Assembly (NCBI GenBank): GCA_030841105.1
Contig: JAVEDE010000079.1
Location: 1 to 64,000 of the forward strand
Origin: Pyrinomonadaceae bacterium
Lineage (GTDB): Bacteria; Acidobacteriota; Blastocatellia; Pyrinomonadales; Pyrinomonadaceae
Direction of reading: 5' to 3'
DNA: 64,000 nucleotides
This document shows, piece by piece, positions 1-8,253 of this stretch. Position numbers and translations under genes: made by a program. The notes beneath the pieces were generated by a model. That model had not been told where the DNA came from and searched no databases. It saw nothing but the letters and a program-made list of their open reading frames with translations. Position 1 is the stretch's first letter, and each line of letters begins with the position of its first letter.

Positions 1-1
1 C

Positions 2-568
2 CTGGAAGAGGTCAGCGGCTCGTGCACGATGCTGATCAACGGCAAGGTGGGCCAGGCCTGCTCGGCGCTGATCGACAAGGTCTCCCCCAAGGGGGAGATG
101 ATCGTCCTCGAGCCGATGAGCAAGTTCCCCTGCGAGCGGGACCTGATCGTCGACCGGAGCTCGATGTTCGAGAGCCTGAAGCAGGTCAAGGCCTGGATCG
201 AGCTCGACGGGACGCACGATCTTGGTCCCGCGCCCGCGATGTCGAACGAACAGGCGCAGGAACGCTATGCTTATTCGCGCTGTATGACGTGCGGCTGCTG
301 TCTCGAAGCGTGCCCGCAGTACGACGAAGACCAGTACATCGGCCCGCAGGCCATCGCGCAGGTGCGTTACCAGAACATGCACCCGTCGGGGCGGATGACG
401 CGCGACGAGCGGCTCGAAGGCATCATGGGCGACGACGGCATCACCAACTGCGGCAACGCGCAAAACTGCGTCCGCGTCTGCCCCATGTCCATCCCGCTCA
501 CCAAGGCCATCTACGAGGAGAACCGCGAGACCGTCATGCACGGTCTGTTCGGCTGGCTCAAACGATAG
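2..568 (+). CDS. sdhB: Succinate dehydrogenase/fumarate reductase iron-sulfur subunit, 5'-truncated
   Basis: This is the C-terminal 188 residues of the Fe-S subunit of complex II, which passes electrons from the flavoprotein SdhA to the membrane quinone site. The reading frame is open to the window edge, so the true start lies upstream. The first visible residues (GSCTMLINGK) are the end of the plant-type [2Fe-2S] ferredoxin domain. Then come two cysteine clusters, RCMTCGCCLEACP near residue 93 and NCVRVCPMSIPL near residue 155, which bind the [4Fe-4S] and [3Fe-4S] centres. The other sdh genes are presumably upstream and outside the window. Family assignment is firm; succinate dehydrogenase versus fumarate reductase cannot be decided from this part. 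Confidence 0.95.
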   Translation: MEEVSGSCTMLINGKVGQACSALIDKVSPKGEMIVLEPMSKFPCERDLIVDRSSMFESLKQVKAWIELDGTHDLGPAPAMSNEQAQERYAYSRCMTCGCCLEACPQYDEDQYIGPQAIAQVRYQNMHPSGRMTRDERLEGIMGDDGITNCGNAQNCVRVCPMSIPLTKAIYEENRETVMHGLFGWLKR

Positions 569-658
569 CGGCGGTTGTGCCGACACGCAGGCGCGGCGGG
601 GAGTGTAACGGAAACTCCCCGCCGCGCCGTTCGCGTCCGGCGGCGAGGAGGTCGCGAC

Positions 659-850
659 GTGCTCTCTTACGTGCTGTTGATTTTGTTGCTCACGGCGGTC
701 TCGCTCGTCGGGCTGCTGCTGATGGTGAAGAAATTTTACTGGGGGCCGTCGGGGCAACCACCCCGGTTTCGACCGCACGACGGTAAGCTCAGGGAGGACG
801 CGCCGTGCGACGACGACAAGCCATCAACAAAAAAAGCGGTGGGAGAATGA
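659..850 (+). CDS. Small single-pass membrane protein, unknown function
   Basis: A 63-residue reading frame begins at a GTG preceded by a clear GAGGAGG ribosome-binding site about six bases upstream. Residues 4-23 are a continuous hydrophobic stretch (VLLILLLTAVSLVGLLLMV), followed by KKFYWG and a polar, charged tail, so the protein is probably anchored with a cytoplasmic tail. It lies 90 bases after sdhB on the same strand and its stop codon is inside the following terminator hairpin, so it is plausibly the last gene of the sdh transcription unit. I do not recognise a family, and a role in complex II anchoring or assembly is only a guess from position. Confidence 0.5.
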   Translation: MLSYVLLILLLTAVSLVGLLLMVKKFYWGPSGQPPRFRPHDGKLREDAPCDDDKPSTKKAVGE

Positions 851-868
851 AGCTCCCGCCGCCTTTTT
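829..868. terminator. Bidirectional intrinsic terminator
   Basis: The arms GCGGTGGGAG (836-845) and CTCCCGCCGC (853-862) pair with one G-U, flanked by seven A on the left and five T on the right. It can end both the sdhB unit on + and the RelA/SpoT gene on -. Confidence 0.8.
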
Positions 869-885
869 AGTTTTGGCTTTTGCCG

Positions 886-1920
886 TTATGAAATAGCTTG
901 CTTCACTACACCGATGAAAACGTTAGTATCAAGAAAGTAGTTAGGATAGGCGCGGCGAAGAGAATCCATAGACTCGACCGAGACGAGAACCGCGTCAGTA
1001 CCTCTTTGCGAAGCGATGCGCTCTGCGGCTAGATAATCAGTGGATGCTTTGTCTAACTCATGATACTTATATCCTGTGACGGTAACGCTACTAGCTGCCG
1101 GGTCGAGAACTAGCAAGAAATAATGAGCTTTTCTTGGCGCGTTTGTCGGCTCTAGCGTTTTGAGTGCCGCACCAAAGGCGTGGAGGCGGTTCTCAACATT
1201 TAGTTTCCGCGCATATTCACGTAACTCCGATTTAAGCTCCCCCCTTTTTTTAGGTGTATCAGGTACTAGTGGGCTTTCTTCTCGATAAGCAATCTCAGTA
1301 CCCATCAGGGCGAAGAATCGCAGCCAGTCTTCTTCGCCCTGATTCGACTTTAACGCCTGCTGTATGAATGTGCCCACGGTTTCAACAGATGTCGCCCATG
1401 CGTGTTGAAGCTGAGAGCGAAATTGCATCTCAACCTTCAGTCCGTTATATGTTTTTCTCCTATCGCTGAAGTAACGATAAATCATGTGAACGCCTCGATA
1501 CCCAGAAGGTTTAGGAGTTTTGATGTAATCGTCGGCGCGAGCAACTTTGTGTTTAAGGTCACTCCGCTCATAAACATCAACTAACCTATTCACATGCCTT
1601 ACAGAACTGACGACGGCACGACATCCACCAATATCTTGCATTTGAGAAAGCTTCATTTGAGGGGAAAAACGACTCAGCTTTAGCTCAATCGAGGAAAGGC
1701 GTTTGACACGTTGTGCGACAAGAGCCTGCGGGTCAATTTGCTTCGCCTTTTGGCGCAGAGTTTTTTGAAAGGTGTTGAGGGGAAAACTGTGTACCGCGCG
1801 CCAATTATTGATGACACTTAACGCGCGCTCCATTGCTTCGTCTGGAGTATTTGGAGTAATTAGCATAACTCCCGCTGCATCAACCTGACTCTTTGAATGT
1901 TCGGGAATAATTATAACCAT
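886..1920 (-). CDS. RelA/SpoT-domain (p)ppGpp synthetase-like protein, possible toxSAS
   Basis: This 344-residue protein has a RelA/SpoT synthetase domain at about residues 60-185 and no HD hydrolase domain. Residues expected in an active site are visible: D96 and R101 in QDIGGCRAV, the G-loop YIKTPKPSGYRGVH (132-145), and E164/Q166/R168 in VEMQFRS followed by HAWA. The N-terminal segment NNWRAVHSFPLNTFQ is shared with a group of stand-alone synthetases. About 150 residues after the domain have no family I recognise. The gene is visibly AT-richer than its neighbours and stands alone between terminator and glycosidase gene, which suggests transfer. It could make alarmone, or be a toxSAS that pyrophosphorylates tRNA or makes (pp)pApp. 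No separate antitoxin gene is visible, so the C-terminal part might neutralise it, as in CapRel proteins; that is inference. Confidence 0.8.
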   Translation of the reverse strand: MVIIIPEHSKSQVDAAGVMLITPNTPDEAMERALSVINNWRAVHSFPLNTFQKTLRQKAKQIDPQALVAQRVKRLSSIELKLSRFSPQMKLSQMQDIGGCRAVVSSVRHVNRLVDVYERSDLKHKVARADDYIKTPKPSGYRGVHMIYRYFSDRRKTYNGLKVEMQFRSQLQHAWATSVETVGTFIQQALKSNQGEEDWLRFFALMGTEIAYREESPLVPDTPKKRGELKSELREYARKLNVENRLHAFGAALKTLEPTNAPRKAHYFLLVLDPAASSVTVTGYKYHELDKASTDYLAAERIASQRGTDAVLVSVESMDSLRRAYPNYFLDTNVFIGVVKQAIS

Positions 1921-1974
1921 TCTAAGATTAAACCTCTTACTTACTACTTTATCAAGGCGGTGATGTCTAACCCT

Positions 1975-4764
1975 TTACTTGCCCGCAGGCCGGAGCGGGA
2001 TGTTGATCTCGCGCCTCACGTATTTTTGCGGCTGCCCTTTGAATTGAATGAGCAACTGCTGCGCGTCGTCGCCGTGCGCGCCGCTGCTGCTGTCTTTAAC
2101 CGACACGTCCGGCGCTCTGCCGAGTTTGTACGGTGTGCGGACGCCGAGCGTGTAGGTGTGCCCGCCGCGCCCTTCGAGGAGGAGGTTGAGCGTGCCCGCT
2201 TCGGCGCGCGCGCGCAGGACGCGCAAGCCGCGGCTCGTCTCGCCTCTCGCGGGGACGCGCGGCGCGAGATACACGTCCGTCCCCTCATCGTAGTCGAAGA
2301 CGACTTCTGTGTCGGGCAGTTCGGCGACGAAAGAGAGTTCGGGACGCTGCACGTCGCCCGCGCGCGCATGGGTGAAAGTGGCGGGTCGCCCCTGTAGCGT
2401 CACGCCGCGCACGCGTGCGTCCAAGGGCAACGCGGGCGCGACGGTGACGACGGTCGCACTCGTTGCGCCGGACGCGTTCACAGGTTTCGCGTTGTCGGCC
2501 ACGCCCGCAGATTTTGCGGCGTCGGCTGTGCCCGTCTGCTGTCGCCTGACGTTGATCTTGATACGTCCCGCGGTGCGCTCGTAGGTGAGCGTGTAGCGCG
2601 CGTCGCCGAGGCGGACGTTGCGCACGTCGAGCCGATTCCAATCGGCGGGGAGTTGGGGGGCGAAGCGCAGGGCGCGCCCGGCGTTCGACGTTTCGAGGCC
2701 GAGCAGGCCGCGCACGGCGGGCGTGACGACCATCGCCTCCGACCACACTTGATGATGCGAGGAACGGCCGAAGGGCGCGTTGAAGTCGCCGGATAGCAAC
2801 TCTGTGACATAGCCTTCCGCGCCCTGCCGCGTCAAGAGCGCGTTCGCCATCAACGCCTGAAAGCCGACGTGCGGGCGACCGTAACCGTACGCGCCCATGC
2901 TCGCCCAGCCCGTGAAGAGCGGCCACACAGAGCCGTTGTGATAAGAGAGCGGATCGTAGAGTTGGCTCTCGTTGGAGAGAAGACGCGCGCCCCAGTCGGT
3001 TGCGAGCGCGCCCGCGCCGAGCCTGTCGATCTGAGTTTGCGCGCGTTCGTCCGACAGGGTTTTGAACCAGAGCGGGACGGCGGGGAGCACCGTGTCTTCG
3101 TCATAGAGAGACGCATCTTTAAGCGCGTTCATGCGCGCCTGACGCGCGGCGCGGTTGGGGCCGGGGTCTGCTTCGGGCGGTTCGGCGGCGCGCCGCTTGG
3201 TGGCGCAGGCGTAGAAGCCGCGCGCCGGAAGCCAGTAGGTTTGCTCGGCGGCGGCGCGCGTGCGTTCGGCATCGGCGCGTGCGCGTGCGGCCGTTGTCTC
3301 GTCCTTCAACGCCGCAGCCAACTCGGCCAGATCGCGCGAGGCCGCGACCCACAAGCCCTGCATGTAAATCTCTTCGTGCGCCGGTTGGAGCGGCCCGTCT
3401 TCAACCCAGCCGTGGCCGAACTTCGTGTTCTCGACGAGACCGTTCGCGTCGGTGTCGGTCGCCTCGGTGAAGCGATAGGCACGGAGGATCGAGTCCCAGT
3501 TGGCTTGCAGGAACTTGAGATCGCCGCTGGCACGAAAGTGATCGGCGTGCGCGATGACGTAGAGCGGCGTCGCGTCCGCGCTCGCCCAGGGGTATTCGTA
3601 ACCCGTGAACCAAGGGATGAGCGACGCGCTCTGCGAAATCTCGTGCGGGATTTTGCCGTCGGCGCGTTGGAACTTTTTCAAGAACTCAAGCGCGGCGCGC
3701 GTCGTCCCGAAGTCGCCGTAGGCGTCGAGGGCGAGCGCTGTCCAGAGCGCGTCGCGACCGAAGAACCAAGCGAAGCCCGGACGCTCTGACTCGCCCGACG
3801 TGCGATAGCCCGCGACGAGTCCCATGCCGAGCAGCGGGTTCGTCACGACGCCCTTGTCCACGCCGACCTTCGCCCACGCGAACGCTTCGTCGAGTTCGCG
3901 GTTCGGCGTCGAGAGTTGAAGCGTCTCCCCGGCGAGTCGTTCGTAGTGCGCGACCGTCTGTTCGTAGAGCGACGGGACGGTGGCGAGCAAGCGGTCGTAA
4001 GCGGCCTTCGCGCGCTCGCGCCCCTCGACGCTGCCCGCGATGACGATAGGGATGAACTTCGCGCCCGTCGCGCCCGCCGGGACTTCGACGCGGAAACGCG
4101 CGGGCACGTCGCGCGGCTCTTCCTGATAAGGCATCACGGACACGTCGCGCGCGGCAGGCGAGCCGACGACGCCCGCGAATCGCCGCGTCTCTTCCGTGAT
4201 GTAATAGACGCGCGCCTTCTCGTTCCAACTGAGGCTGCCGGTCATCAGCCCGGCCGGCCAAGACAGGCGCAGGCGCGGGCGGAACGAGACGTTGATTGTT
4301 AGCGGCAACGCGCTCTCGACATCGAGCAACATGACGATGCCCGGTTCGTCCAGCGGCGCGAAGACAGTTTGACGGATGGTGAAGGCGGCGTGCGAATAAG
4401 TGAAGGTCGTAGCTTCGGGGCGTACCTGCACGCGCGCGAGCGTGTCCGCGCCGGTGAACTCTAAAGGATAGCCTTCGATGTTGAACGATAAATTGAAGTC
4501 GTCCAGAATCTTCAACGGGTAGACCCACGCTTCGAGCGCGCGGTGCTCGTAGCCGAAGGCGGCGGCGCGTCGCCCCGTCACGGCGTAGAACGCGCCCGCG
4601 CGCGAGGCGCGTTCGAGTTCGAGTCCGCTCTTGCGTAAGGGGAAGTTGGGGATCGAGTCGGCGGCGTTGTTAACTTGCGCCGGGGCGCGCGAAGGGCAGA
4701 CGAGTTGAAAGCAGAACAGTAAGCAGCACGCCAGACGGAGGGAGATGTGAAGTGGGCGCAGCAA
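1975..4764 (-). CDS. Secreted six-hairpin glycosidase, amylo-alpha-1,6-glucosidase-like
   Basis: This large exported protein (about 929 residues) starts with a signal peptide ending near SRAPAQ. A beta-sandwich N-terminal half is followed by an (alpha/alpha)6 barrel like that of glycogen-debranching/trehalase-type glycosidases. Recognisable blocks are FAWFFGRDALWTALALDAYG, then FGHGWVEDGPLQPAHEEIYM, then YDPLSYHNGSVWPLFTGWAS, all typical of this fold. I chose the TTG at 4764 because a GAGGAG lies seven bases upstream; a TTG at 4779 is in frame but lacks a site. It probably trims alpha-glucan or another oligosaccharide in the periplasm or outside the cell. The exact substrate and GH family cannot be assigned by eye. 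It sits upstream of the RelA/SpoT gene with a 54-base gap. Confidence 0.82.
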   Translation of the reverse strand: MLRPLHISLRLACCLLFCFQLVCPSRAPAQVNNAADSIPNFPLRKSGLELERASRAGAFYAVTGRRAAAFGYEHRALEAWVYPLKILDDFNLSFNIEGYPLEFTGADTLARVQVRPEATTFTYSHAAFTIRQTVFAPLDEPGIVMLLDVESALPLTINVSFRPRLRLSWPAGLMTGSLSWNEKARVYYITEETRRFAGVVGSPAARDVSVMPYQEEPRDVPARFRVEVPAGATGAKFIPIVIAGSVEGRERAKAAYDRLLATVPSLYEQTVAHYERLAGETLQLSTPNRELDEAFAWAKVGVDKGVVTNPLLGMGLVAGYRTSGESERPGFAWFFGRDALWTALALDAYGDFGTTRAALEFLKKFQRADGKIPHEISQSASLIPWFTGYEYPWASADATPLYVIAHADHFRASGDLKFLQANWDSILRAYRFTEATDTDANGLVENTKFGHGWVEDGPLQPAHEEIYMQGLWVAASRDLAELAAALKDETTAARARADAERTRAAAEQTYWLPARGFYACATKRRAAEPPEADPGPNRAARQARMNALKDASLYDEDTVLPAVPLWFKTLSDERAQTQIDRLGAGALATDWGARLLSNESQLYDPLSYHNGSVWPLFTGWASMGAYGYGRPHVGFQALMANALLTRQGAEGYVTELLSGDFNAPFGRSSHHQVWSEAMVVTPAVRGLLGLETSNAGRALRFAPQLPADWNRLDVRNVRLGDARYTLTYERTAGRIKINVRRQQTGTADAAKSAGVADNAKPVNASGATSATVVTVAPALPLDARVRGVTLQGRPATFTHARAGDVQRPELSFVAELPDTEVVFDYDEGTDVYLAPRVPARGETSRGLRVLRARAEAGTLNLLLEGRGGHTYTLGVRTPYKLGRAPDVSVKDSSSGAHGDDAQQLLIQFKGQPQKYVRREINIPLRPAGK

Positions 4765-4846
4765 CGCGTTGCTCCTCAAAAGTCGGAGGGGCTTGGGCGC
4801 GCGCCTGTTGCCCCTCCGACCGTTCCGTCCTCATCAAGTCGAGGTC

Positions 4847-5782
4847 TTAGATGCCGAGCACGTCAACGAGTTCCTGCACCGAAGCCGCGCTCTTTTGCAG
4901 GGCGATGCGCTCTTCGGCCGTCAGGTTGATCTCGATGATCTGTTCGAGTCCGCGCGCGCCGAGTTTGCAAGGCACGCCGACGTAGAGGCCGTTGACGCCG
5001 TACTCGCCTTCGAGGTAAGCCGCGCACGGGAGAATCTTCTTCTTGTCTTTCAAGATCGCTTCCGTCATCTCGACGGCCGCCGCCGAGGGCGCGTAGTAGG
5101 CCGAGCCTGTTTTCAAGAGGCCGACGATCTCCGCGCCGCCGCCCGCCGTGCGTTTGACGATTGACTCAACCTGCTCGGCCGACAGCAACTCGGTGATGGG
5201 GATGCCGGCGCAGGTCGAATAACGCGGCAGCGGCACCATCGTGTCGCCGTGGCCGCCGAGCACGAAGGCCGTCACGTTCTCGACCGACACGTCCAGAGCT
5301 TCGGCGAGGAAGCAACGCATGCGCGCCGAATCCAAAACGCCCGCCATGCCGATCACGCGATGCTTCGGGAAGCCCGAACGACGCAATGCCACCTGGCACA
5401 TCGCGTCGAGCGGGTTGGAGACGATGATCAGGATCGAGTCGGGCGAATACTTGACCACCTCGTCCACGACCGACGAGACGATCCCGGCGTTCGTCTTCAA
5501 CAGATCGTCGCGGCTCATGCCCGGCTTGCGCGCTAGCCCCGACGTGATGATCACCACGTCCGAGTCCTTCGTCAGCGAGTAGTCGTTGGTCGAGCCGACG
5601 AGGCGCGAGTCGAAGCCCTCGACGGGCGCGGCCTGCGCCAGATCGAGCGCCTTGCCCTGCGGCATGCCCTCGATGATGTCCACGAGCACCACGTCGCCCA
5701 GTTCCTTGCTCGCCAGCCAGTGCGCGGCGGTCGCACCGACGTTGCCCGCGCCCACCACCGTGATCTTGTTTCGCTTACCCAT
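4847..5782 (-). CDS. mdh: Malate dehydrogenase (NAD)
   Basis: This 311-residue enzyme interconverts malate and oxaloacetate in the TCA cycle. The N-terminal Rossmann motif is [14 protein letters not shown], followed by the acidic residue VDI that favours NAD. Substrate-binding arginines are in [12 protein letters not shown] and [11 protein letters not shown], and the catalytic histidine is in [13 protein letters not shown]. The length and motif spacing fit the lactate-dehydrogenase-like malate dehydrogenases. It is separated from the upstream Smr gene by a 186-base divergent promoter region and is followed by the glycosidase gene on the same strand. Together with sdhB it places TCA-cycle genes at this end of the window, although they are not in one operon. 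Confidence 0.95.
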   Translation of the reverse strand: MGKRNKITVVGAGNVGATAAHWLASKELGDVVLVDIIEGMPQGKALDLAQAAPVEGFDSRLVGSTNDYSLTKDSDVVIITSGLARKPGMSRDDLLKTNAGIVSSVVDEVVKYSPDSILIIVSNPLDAMCQVALRRSGFPKHRVIGMAGVLDSARMRCFLAEALDVSVENVTAFVLGGHGDTMVPLPRYSTCAGIPITELLSAEQVESIVKRTAGGGAEIVGLLKTGSAYYAPSAAAVEMTEAILKDKKKILPCAAYLEGEYGVNGLYVGVPCKLGARGLEQIIEINLTAEERIALQKSAASVQELVDVLGI

Positions 5783-5968
5783 CGCTTTTCATCCTTTCCA
5801 ATTTGAGACAGAATTTTTGCTTGTAATGAATCAGAACTCGCGCGCCGGGCACGCCGTTCAACTGCACGAAATTTTGCATGACTTGGAAGAGAGCGAGTGT
5901 ATGGTGCGTCAAGGGCGGTGTCAAGGTATGCTTACGACCCGCGACTGTGAGACTTTCGAGCACGCACG

Positions 5969-6385
5969 ATGCCACTCTTCGACCGGTTAAAAACTCTCTT
6001 TGCCACGCGCGTCGCGCGTCCGCCCGCGGGGCACGCGTCTGACGCTCCGGCCGACGCGGACGTGGGCGAAGACGATCCCGACGATCCCTTCCCGGAGCCG
6101 ATCCGTCTGGAGATCACGGATGTCTTCGACCTGCACACCATCGCGCCGCGCGACGTCGAGCGCGTCGTGCACGAGTACCTGTCCGAAGCGCGCCGCATGG
6201 GCTTTCGGAGCGTGCGCATCGTCCACGGCAAGGGGCAAGGCGTGCAGCGTCGTCTCGTCCACAACATCCTCGCGCGCACGCCCTTCGTCCGCAACTGGAC
6301 GGACGCCCCGCCCCACTCCGGCGGCTGGGGCGCGACCGTCGCCCACTTCATACCTCAAGACATGTGGGGGAACGATGAACGATGA
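5969..6385 (+). CDS. Smr domain protein
   Basis: This 138-residue protein carries a stand-alone Smr (small MutS-related) domain, about residues 48-135. The diagnostic motifs are all present: DLHTIAPRDVERVVHEYL, then VRIVHGKGQGVQRRLV, then GGWGATVAHF. Such domains are nucleases or nucleic-acid-binding modules, found at the C-terminus of MutS2 and as free proteins implicated in DNA branch cleavage or ribosome-linked RNA cleavage. The first 45 residues are proline- and acid-rich and probably disordered. The last codons and the stop are already inside the heptad repeat region that follows, so the C-terminal tail NDER may come from the repeat. The gene is divergent from mdh. Confidence 0.9.
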   Translation: MPLFDRLKTLFATRVARPPAGHASDAPADADVGEDDPDDPFPEPIRLEITDVFDLHTIAPRDVERVVHEYLSEARRMGFRSVRIVHGKGQGVQRRLVHNILARTPFVRNWTDAPPHSGGWGATVAHFIPQDMWGNDER

Positions 6386-6560
6386 ACGACGAATGTCAGT
6401 TGTCCGTAGTCAGTTGTTAATGTCAGTTGTCCGTCGTCAGTTGTTCAAGACAGTCTTTAGCGACGCGCGTGAGTGCCACATGCAACTGACCACGGACAAC
6501 TGACAGTTTTCAGTTCATCGTCTCGTGTTCATCGCTCCGCGTTCATCGTTCATTCCCCGC
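6367..6560. repeat. Heptad-repeat palindrome between convergent genes
   Basis: Tandem 7-bp units fill this interval: AACGATG-type units at 6370-6395, then GTCAGTT/GTCCGTA-type units to about 6450. The complementary order (CAACTGACC..GGACAACTGACAG, then TTCATCG units) follows at 6483-6555. The two halves can pair to a long imperfect hairpin. The left arm begins before the smr stop codon and the right arm ends six bases before the SNase stop. Confidence 0.75.
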
Positions 6561-6565
6561 GTCTC

Positions 6566-7306
6566 TCATTGCAAACAATCCGGCGCGGCCTTGTAACCGG
6601 CGCGCTCGGCCTCCTCGATGCCTTTGAAGGCGGCGCGCAGGCGCGGGGGCACGCGCGCGTAGCCGGGGCAGTGCGGCAGGTAATAAAGTTTGCTGCGGCG
6701 GTGTGCGTAGACGGGCTTGGGCGCGGCGGGCGAGGGCGCGGGCAGGTTCTCTTCCGGCTCGTCGGCGATGCCTTTGCTCGTCCTGAACTCGGCGGGCGAG
6801 ACGGGCGCGGCGTCCGACCACAGCCTGCGCCGCGCTTTGCGTGCGAGTTGTTCGGCCTCGGCGTAGAGCCGACGGTCTTCCGCGCTCAGTTCGGTATCGC
6901 GCGAGGTGTGAAACCAGACTAACCCGGCGTCGAGTTGCGCGAGGTTGAGGTCTTCGTTGTCGTAGATGACGCGGCCGAGCACGCGGCCGAACGCGTCCGT
7001 GCCGCGAAACTCGATTTTGACGAGTTTGCCGTTGATGATCGAGGCGAGGCGGTGGAGCGAACGCGCGCCGTAGGGCTGCCCCTTCGGGTCGGGCGCGTCC
7101 GTGCCGCGCAGCCGCACGCGCACGGGCTTGTTCGTCACCGTGTTGAGCACGACGAGTTCGCTGCCGCTCAAAACGTTCAGCACCCGGCCGTCAATGTACG
7201 GCGTGAAGCCGTCTTCCTGCGCGGAGGCCGTCCGACAACACAGGAGCGTGGCGAGAGACAGGCCGAGAATCGTGAGGCGCGAAGCGAAGCGTGTGTGTTG
7301 CGACAT
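6566..7306 (-). CDS. Secreted SNase-like protein with Ada-type C-terminal metal-binding motif
   Basis: The 246-residue product has a signal peptide (cleavage after TASAQ) and an OB-fold thermonuclease domain at about residues 38-150. The arginines and aspartate of VRLRGTDAPD and the arginine of FGRVLGRVIY match catalytic positions of micrococcal nuclease. However, the usual general-base glutamate after the tyrosine-glycine pair is not there; the stretch reads PYGARSLHRLA. The C-terminus, from SKLYYLPHCPGYARVPP to AGYKAAPDC, resembles the small Ada-like domain often attached to secreted nucleases. A proline-rich linker joins the two. It may bind or weakly cut extracellular nucleic acid, or be inactive. 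It is convergent with smr and lies downstream of the umuC remnant. Confidence 0.85.
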   Translation of the reverse strand: MSQHTRFASRLTILGLSLATLLCCRTASAQEDGFTPYIDGRVLNVLSGSELVVLNTVTNKPVRVRLRGTDAPDPKGQPYGARSLHRLASIINGKLVKIEFRGTDAFGRVLGRVIYDNEDLNLAQLDAGLVWFHTSRDTELSAEDRRLYAEAEQLARKARRRLWSDAAPVSPAEFRTSKGIADEPEENLPAPSPAAPKPVYAHRRSKLYYLPHCPGYARVPPRLRAAFKGIEEAERAGYKAAPDCLQ

Positions 7307-7353
7307 GGCGTGTTCGATGCGATTCGGCGTCGGGCAATTTGACGCGCCCTCCG

Positions 7354-7407
7354 GTTCACGTAAAAGTTGTCGCAGTCAACGAGCGCGAAGACATGTGTCA
7401 CCGCCAA
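7354..7407 (-). pseudogene. umuC: umuC remnant, first codons only
   Basis: The frame beginning at the TTG at 7407 reads (M)AVTHVFALVDCDNFYVN and then loses similarity. The stretch VFALVDCDNFYV matches the strongly conserved N-terminus of Y-family polymerase UmuC, which carries the first catalytic aspartate. Nothing after it looks like the polymerase, so only about 15 codons remain. umuD lies 847 bases upstream on the same strand, the normal gene order for umuDC, with an unrelated secreted-protein gene in between. Confidence 0.65.
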
Positions 7408-7442
7408 GTCTCACTTGAAGTCAACGCGAAGTCTCACTTGAA
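7406..7442. repeat. 14-bp direct repeat at the umuC remnant junction
   Basis: AAGTCTCACTTGAA occurs at 7406-7419 and again at 7429-7442. One copy overlaps the end of the secreted-protein gene and the other touches the start of the umuC remnant, so the repeat marks the rearrangement joint. Confidence 0.7.
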
Positions 7443-8150
7443 TTTGACTGACTTCAACACCTCTTCGATGGCCTGCGCCGACTGCTCGCTGGCGTAGGTC
7501 GAGATGATGAAGACCGCGTAGCCCTTCTTGAGCGTGGCGTAATAATGCTGCCTGACGAGGCCGCCCGGCTGCTCGGACGAAACGTCGAGCACGGCAAACT
7601 CCACCCCGCCGAGGGTCTCTTTCCGCGTCCCCTCCGCAACGCTGACCTTCATCGCAGAACTCTCCAATATCCGCCGCGCCTGCCCGATGTACTCCTGCGG
7701 CGTCTTGATGAGCCACGCGGGCACGGCCTCCGCCCCCACGATCAGCACGGCCGACTCGTTTGCCCCGCCCGCCGTCGGGAGCACTTTGCCCATCGTGATC
7801 AGATTGATGTTTTTACTGGCCGCCTCTCTCAACCGTGCGCGCCTCTCATCCGAATCGCCCGCCACCAGATCGGCTCCCTGCTCGTCTAACTTCCGCGCGG
7901 CGTCGGCGTCGGCCACGCGCCAGCCTGCGGGGACAGTCAACTGCAAGCCGAAGTAGTCGTTGGTGTAGGTTGAGCCGACGACCCGCCCCGCGTCGGGCAC
8001 AACTTTGTCAACGCCTCTCTGCTTCACTGACGGTTGCGCCGGCCCGATTGGCCCTCGACTCTGCTGTTGCGCCGCGATGGACGGACAGAAGCACAGAGCG
8101 GCGGCGGCGACAGCCAACCCCAACGCCCGCGTGATAGAAGTTTTTCTCAT
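7434..8150 (-). CDS. Secreted protein of unknown function
   Basis: This 238-residue protein has a signal peptide (residues 1-27, ending SIAAQ) followed by a polar linker. The domain begins with YTNDYFGLQLTVPAGWRV and ends EVLKSVKFK, a layout seen in many short exported proteins with a PsbP/Mog1-like alpha-beta fold; that fold is a suggestion from the pattern, not a firm match. Conserved-looking stretches include SAVLIVGAEAVPAW and GLVRQHYYATLKKGYAVFIIS. It lies between umuD and the umuC remnant on the same strand, 103 bases after umuD, so it appears to have displaced the umuC body. No function is assigned. Confidence 0.8.
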   Translation of the reverse strand: MRKTSITRALGLAVAAAALCFCPSIAAQQQSRGPIGPAQPSVKQRGVDKVVPDAGRVVGSTYTNDYFGLQLTVPAGWRVADADAARKLDEQGADLVAGDSDERRARLREAASKNINLITMGKVLPTAGGANESAVLIVGAEAVPAWLIKTPQEYIGQARRILESSAMKVSVAEGTRKETLGGVEFAVLDVSSEQPGGLVRQHYYATLKKGYAVFIISTYASEQSAQAIEEVLKSVKFK

Positions 8151-8253
8151 AACTCACCTTAACTTGCGATGCGTCAATCGCCGCCGCTTCAACCGCTTCA
8201 ACTTCGGAGCGCGGGAGACAAACGCCTCGAAGGTTAGCGAGAGACGGAGGAAC

